This document shows, in pieces, positions 6,398 to 8,699 of a DNA stretch of 8,699 bases. Made by a program: the position numbers and the translations under genes. The DNA is taken from contig CANKOT010000089.1 of the NCBI GenBank assembly GCA_947484245.1, positions 1 to 8,699 on the forward strand, read 5' to 3'. Every line of letters starts with the position of its first letter. The first letter of the stretch is position 1. This stretch comes from Comamonadaceae bacterium. Its GTDB lineage: Bacteria; Pseudomonadota; Gammaproteobacteria; Burkholderiales; Burkholderiaceae. The notes beneath the pieces are model-generated. The model searched no databases. It saw only the letters and a list, made by a program, of their open reading frames with translations, and was not told the origin of the DNA.

Positions 6398-7218
6398 TTT
6401 GCCGTGTTGAGGCCGGTTACGACACCCGAGACTTGCCGACCTGTCTCTGGGTTTTTCAGCTTCACTTGATCTCCAAGCCGCCCATCTTGCATGGCTTCCA
6501 TGCGGATTGAAATCTGAAATTCAGACTTGTTGCCAATTGACAACATCACCGATTGGCCTTGCTTGACCATGACGGCACGGCGAATATCAGACACCCTCAA
6601 TGCTTGTCCGGCCGTGATATCTCTGGTGAGTTCGGCTTGTTGGGCATCTTTCAATGAACTGAGTAACTGAGTATCGACATTTCCGGGCGAAGCTTGAACT
6701 TCTTCCAGCATGTCTGGCTGCAAAATGACGCCTCTTTGCAACAAACGTCTGGCAACCACGATGGTTTTAGCGACATTGGGGGGGCTATTGATATTCTGAG
6801 GGGCGCCAGAATTTTGAGCTGCCACTTGGTTTTGAACACCCGACGTGCCAGCAACTGGCGGCGTATTGGTGCGGGCAACTGGCATCGTGACTTGTAAATA
6901 CAGTTGCCAAACAGGGTCTGGACAACGAACACGGACCGCTTCTTTGGAAGCAAATGGGTGATCGACGTTCAAGGATTTTTGACAGCCTTGAATTTTTAAG
7001 CGATTATCCAAAGGTGCAATGACAACTTCCTGCTCTTTCACACCATGGGTTTGGGCCATCCATTGACGCACTTGCAAACCCATAGACTCAGCGGCTGAGT
7101 TGGCTTGCGCCATGGCTCCTGAAGGCAATGCCAGAGCAGACAGCCAAAAAACCGTCAGGCACAGGATTTGCATCAAGCCTTGGGCAGGTGTAGATGTTTT
7201 GACACTTGGTTTGAACAT
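6388..7218 (-). CDS. flgA: FlgA, periplasmic chaperone for flagellar P-ring assembly
   Basis: With the start at 7218 this is a 276-residue protein. The C-terminal 130 residues form the conserved SAF/ChapFlgA region: KTIVVARRLLQRGVILQPDMLE, ITAGQALRVSDIRRAVMVKQGQSV, SIRMEAMQDGRLGDQVKLKNPETG and SGVVTGLN near the end. FlgA acts in the periplasm to help FlgI form the P ring. The N-terminus is a Sec signal: two lysines, hydrophobic LMQILCLTVFWLSALAL, cleavage near AMAQA. In-frame ATGs also exist at 7302, 7254-7248, 7230 and 7173. A sigma-54 promoter at 7230-7245 predicts a transcript start near 7219, which excludes starts upstream of that. It leaves 7218 (almost leaderless, better signal peptide) or 7173 (AAGG four bases upstream, but an n-region without positive charge). 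It is separated from flgM by a probable terminator. Confidence 0.88.
   Translation of the reverse strand: MFKPSVKTSTPAQGLMQILCLTVFWLSALALPSGAMAQANSAAESMGLQVRQWMAQTHGVKEQEVVIAPLDNRLKIQGCQKSLNVDHPFASKEAVRVRCPDPVWQLYLQVTMPVARTNTPPVAGTSGVQNQVAAQNSGAPQNINSPPNVAKTIVVARRLLQRGVILQPDMLEEVQASPGNVDTQLLSSLKDAQQAELTRDITAGQALRVSDIRRAVMVKQGQSVMLSIGNKSEFQISIRMEAMQDGRLGDQVKLKNPETGRQVSGVVTGLNTAKGL
7157..7172 (+). promoter_or_regulatory. Sigma-54 promoter for the LysM/transglycosylase gene, inside flgA
   Basis: AGGCACAGGATTTGCA fits TGGCACR-N4-TTGCW at every defined position except the first T, with the invariant GG and GC exactly 10 bases apart. The predicted start is near 7183, giving a leader of about 70 nt to the ATG at 7253. 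It lies on the antisense strand of the flgA signal-peptide region. Confidence 0.65.
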
Positions 7219-7229
7219 AGCGGAGTTCA

Positions 7230-7245
7230 TGCAATAAAGATGCCA
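7230..7245 (-). promoter_or_regulatory. Sigma-54 promoter of flgA
   Basis: On the minus strand TGGCATCTTTATTGCA matches TGGCACR-N4-TTGCW with both invariant pairs (GG and GC, 10 bases apart). The deviations are T for C at the sixth position and C for R at the seventh. The predicted transcript start is near 7219. It lies only 8 bp from the start codon of the divergent LysM/transglycosylase gene. Confidence 0.75.
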
Positions 7246-7252
7246 CATCATC

Positions 7253-8485
7253 ATGAGAATTGAAAACAATTTACCCAATGCCCCTTTGGGGAGTACGCCC
7301 ACTACCGTGGCGGCTTTGTCGCGTCCTGGCTTTGCAAAAGCCTTAGACCAAGTGCAACAAACGCAGCCCGCTCAAGTCAAGGTCATTCAATCGGGTGACA
7401 CACTGACTGGCATTGTCAAAGATCAAGCCCAGCGTCAAGGTGTCAAGCTTTCGGCATCCGAAGAATTCAGATGGGCGCAAACTTTGGCGTCAGACAGCGG
7501 TATTCAAAACCCCAATGCCATTTTCCCTGGCCAAAAGATTCAACTCCAAAACATGTTGAGCCAATGGCAAGCAGGTCAAACTCAGCCTCAAAATCAAGCA
7601 CAAAACTTGGCTCAGCCCCCTGCTAATCTAGCGAATCAAGCCAATCTGGCAAACCAAGCCAAGGCCAACAACAAGCTAGACACCGTCACAGTCACAGCCA
7701 GCCGCCCCACACAAGCTTTACAAAAAGGCAACTACATCAACGCTGTGACTCACCCAGTTTTGAGCCAAACACTGGACAGAGCCGTTACCAGAGGCTTTAT
7801 TCCCAAGGTGGAAAAGCAAGACGTTTACAACAAAGTTTTGCAAGTTGCCAACAAACACAATTTTGCGCCAGACGATTTTGCCCGCCTGACTTTGATGGAA
7901 AGCGATGGCATGAACCCGCAGGCCACCAACGCAAGGTGCCACGGCATCATTCAGTTTTGCGACGGCCCGGCTAGGGGCGCAGCTGAAGTGGGGTTTGGCC
8001 AATCGCCAAAATCCATCTTAGGCCTCAGCGTTTACCAGCAGCTGCACTTGGTTGACACCTACTTCGACAAAGTGGGTCTGAAAAAAGAAGGCCCAGTGCC
8101 TTTGGATGAACTTTATTTAGCCGTTCTTCAACCAGCAGCTCGCAGTGAAAAACGGCCTGAAGAACCCTTAGGCATTCCAGGCAAACAAGCCAAGTACTTG
8201 TATGAAGGGCGCGATCCACAAGCGCCTATGACACGTACCTCCATTACACAAGGCTTGGTCCAAAATGCTGCAGATCGTTTGGGCTACAAAAATTTCCGCT
8301 CGCATTCAACAGGTGCCAATGCCCACACCGTTGGCGCCAACGCCGTCAGCAACGCCATTCACAATGCGTTGAATCCGACGACGACACCCGATGCCAACGC
8401 CAATTCGGCAGCACGCATTCGACTGCAAGTTCAAAAAGCCGCCGATTACGACGCCTTGGAAGCACCCAAAGTCTGGCTGCGTTAA
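7253..8485 (+). CDS. LysM and lytic-transglycosylase-like protein without Sec signal, flagellar context
   Basis: A 410-residue protein. Residues 42-98 form a LysM module (VKVIQSGDTLTGIV ... NPNAIFPGQKIQL), which would bind peptidoglycan. A Gln/Asn/Ala linker (about 104-142) contains two tandem NLANQA units. Residues about 187-345 look like a lysozyme-fold transglycosylase: LTLMESDGMNPQATN with likely catalytic Glu216, then HGIIQF, and later LYLAVLQPAA, as in SLT-type phage and secretion-system enzymes. Cys229 and Cys236 flank the GIIQF motif. The N-terminus (MRIENNLPNAPLG) has no Sec signal or membrane segment, so export by the flagellar type III apparatus, as for FlgJ, is plausible. Position between flgA and a sigma-54 promoter likely feeding flgB fits a role in cutting the wall for the rod. 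No good ribosome-binding site precedes the ATG. The enzyme class is inferred from motifs only. Confidence 0.75.
   Translation: MRIENNLPNAPLGSTPTTVAALSRPGFAKALDQVQQTQPAQVKVIQSGDTLTGIVKDQAQRQGVKLSASEEFRWAQTLASDSGIQNPNAIFPGQKIQLQNMLSQWQAGQTQPQNQAQNLAQPPANLANQANLANQAKANNKLDTVTVTASRPTQALQKGNYINAVTHPVLSQTLDRAVTRGFIPKVEKQDVYNKVLQVANKHNFAPDDFARLTLMESDGMNPQATNARCHGIIQFCDGPARGAAEVGFGQSPKSILGLSVYQQLHLVDTYFDKVGLKKEGPVPLDELYLAVLQPAARSEKRPEEPLGIPGKQAKYLYEGRDPQAPMTRTSITQGLVQNAADRLGYKNFRSHSTGANAHTVGANAVSNAIHNALNPTTTPDANANSAARIRLQVQKAADYDALEAPKVWLR
7625..7660 (+). repeat. Tandem 18-bp repeat encoding NLANQA twice
   Basis: Two adjacent 18-bp units (7625-7642 and 7643-7660) differ at only three bases and encode identical hexapeptides in the linker between the LysM and transglycosylase-like domains. 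This looks like a recent in-frame duplication in a flexible region. Confidence 0.7.
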
Positions 8486-8488
8486 GCA

Positions 8489-8510
8489 AAGCGGCAAGGG
8501 TTTGCCGCTT
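8489..8510 (+). terminator. Rho-independent terminator after the LysM/transglycosylase gene
   Basis: AAGCGGCAA, loop GGGT, TTGCCGCTT: a perfect 9-bp GC-containing stem with a 4-base loop, starting 3 bases after the TAA. The following bases (CTCATTTCTCT) are pyrimidine-rich but not a pure T run, so it may be of moderate strength. It insulates this gene from the promoter downstream. Confidence 0.75.
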
Positions 8511-8534
8511 CTCATTTCTCTGAAGCATCAGGCA

Positions 8535-8553
8535 CGGGTTACCTGCTAACCCG
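8535..8553. promoter_or_regulatory. 7-bp inverted repeat, candidate enhancer site for sigma-54 activator
   Basis: CGGGTTA-CCTGC-TAACCCG is a perfect 7-bp dyad. Its centre (8544) lies about 101 bp upstream of the start predicted from the sigma-54 promoter at 8619-8634, the usual distance for an upstream activator site. No T run follows it, which argues against a terminator. Binding by the activator encoded at 439-1629 is an inference. Confidence 0.45.
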
Positions 8554-8618
8554 CATTCCGCCTTGCAACGCGGCCTCCGGCCCCGTCAAAAATCCATCGA
8601 AAAACGGCAAGAAAAGCA

Positions 8619-8634
8619 TGGCACGGCTCTTGCA
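8619..8634 (+). promoter_or_regulatory. Consensus sigma-54 promoter pointing out of the window
   Basis: TGGCACG-GCTC-TTGCA matches the sigma-54 consensus TGGCACR-N4-TTGCW at every defined position. The predicted start is near 8645. No start codon with a ribosome-binding site follows before the window ends, so at least 54 bases of leader lie in view. Next to flgA, the likely target is the flgB rod/hook operon just beyond the window, but that gene is not seen. Confidence 0.9.
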
Positions 8635-8673
8635 ATCGAACTCTTTGAAAAGAACTTTAATTCTTTGGGCTGT

Positions 8674-8683
8674 CGGATATCCG
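8674..8683. repeat. 10-bp palindrome in the outgoing leader
   Basis: CGGATATCCG is a perfect palindrome about 30 bases after the start predicted from the sigma-54 promoter. A second small dyad, AAAGAA-6 nt-TTCTTT (8649-8666), sits just before it. They may form leader structure or an operator; function is unknown. Confidence 0.3.
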
Positions 8684-8699
8684 GCATTAAGAGTTTCGC

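Noticed and set aside
7123..7138. Second sigma-54-like motif on + (AGGCAATGCCAGAGCA)
   Set aside because: GG-N10-GC spacing holds, but the -12 half reads GAGCA and the match is much poorer than the motif at 7157-7172.

Overview
The window is a flagellar gene region from a Gram-negative bacterium, most likely a betaproteobacterium of the Burkholderiales (Comamonadaceae-like). This rests on recognisable FlgA, FlgM, FlgN, FlgP, FlgT-like, FliK-like and FlhB-C-terminal (FlhX) proteins and on sigma-28 and sigma-54 promoter motifs. The genus assignment is inference. I see no rRNA, tRNA, CRISPR array, insertion sequence or other sign of recent transfer.

Layout, left to right. (1) Positions 1-423 hold the 3' end of an unrecognised coiled-coil gene on +. 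It converges on (2) a sigma-54 activator on - (439-1629). This activator has an intact AAA+ domain and a Fis-type HTH but no N-terminal sensory domain. (3) After a 201-bp intergenic region carrying a plausible sigma-28 promoter comes a tight five-gene + operon (1831-5542): FlgP-like LPP20 lipoprotein, FlgT-like periplasmic protein, a small exported LysM/FimV-like protein, a FliK-like hook-length domain protein, and an FlhB C-terminal-domain protein (FlhX). The gaps are 2, 16, -4 and -4 bp. (4) Facing it with only 3 bp between stop codons is flgM-flgN on -, driven by a very good sigma-28 promoter. (5) flgA, also on -, lies upstream of flgM and is separated from it by a probable terminator. (6) A divergent + gene (7253-8485) encodes a LysM plus transglycosylase-like protein with no Sec signal. 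(7) The last 214 bp hold a terminator, a strong inverted repeat and a consensus sigma-54 promoter pointing out of the window, probably toward the rod/hook operon (flgB onward).

How the genes fit together. The sigma-54 activator plausibly drives the three sigma-54 promoters found here (flgA, the LysM/transglycosylase gene, and the outgoing operon). These make the P-ring chaperone, a peptidoglycan-remodelling enzyme and, presumably, rod/hook parts. The sigma-28 promoters drive the late set: the anti-sigma factor FlgM with chaperone FlgN and, less certainly, the outer-ring and export-switch operon.

The most unusual features are at 7150-7260. Two opposed sigma-54 promoters face each other there, so that the predicted 5' ends of the flgA and transglycosylase transcripts overlap by about 37 nt. 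The transglycosylase-like protein also appears to be exported without a Sec signal. All functional statements come from reading motifs by eye; no database search was run.
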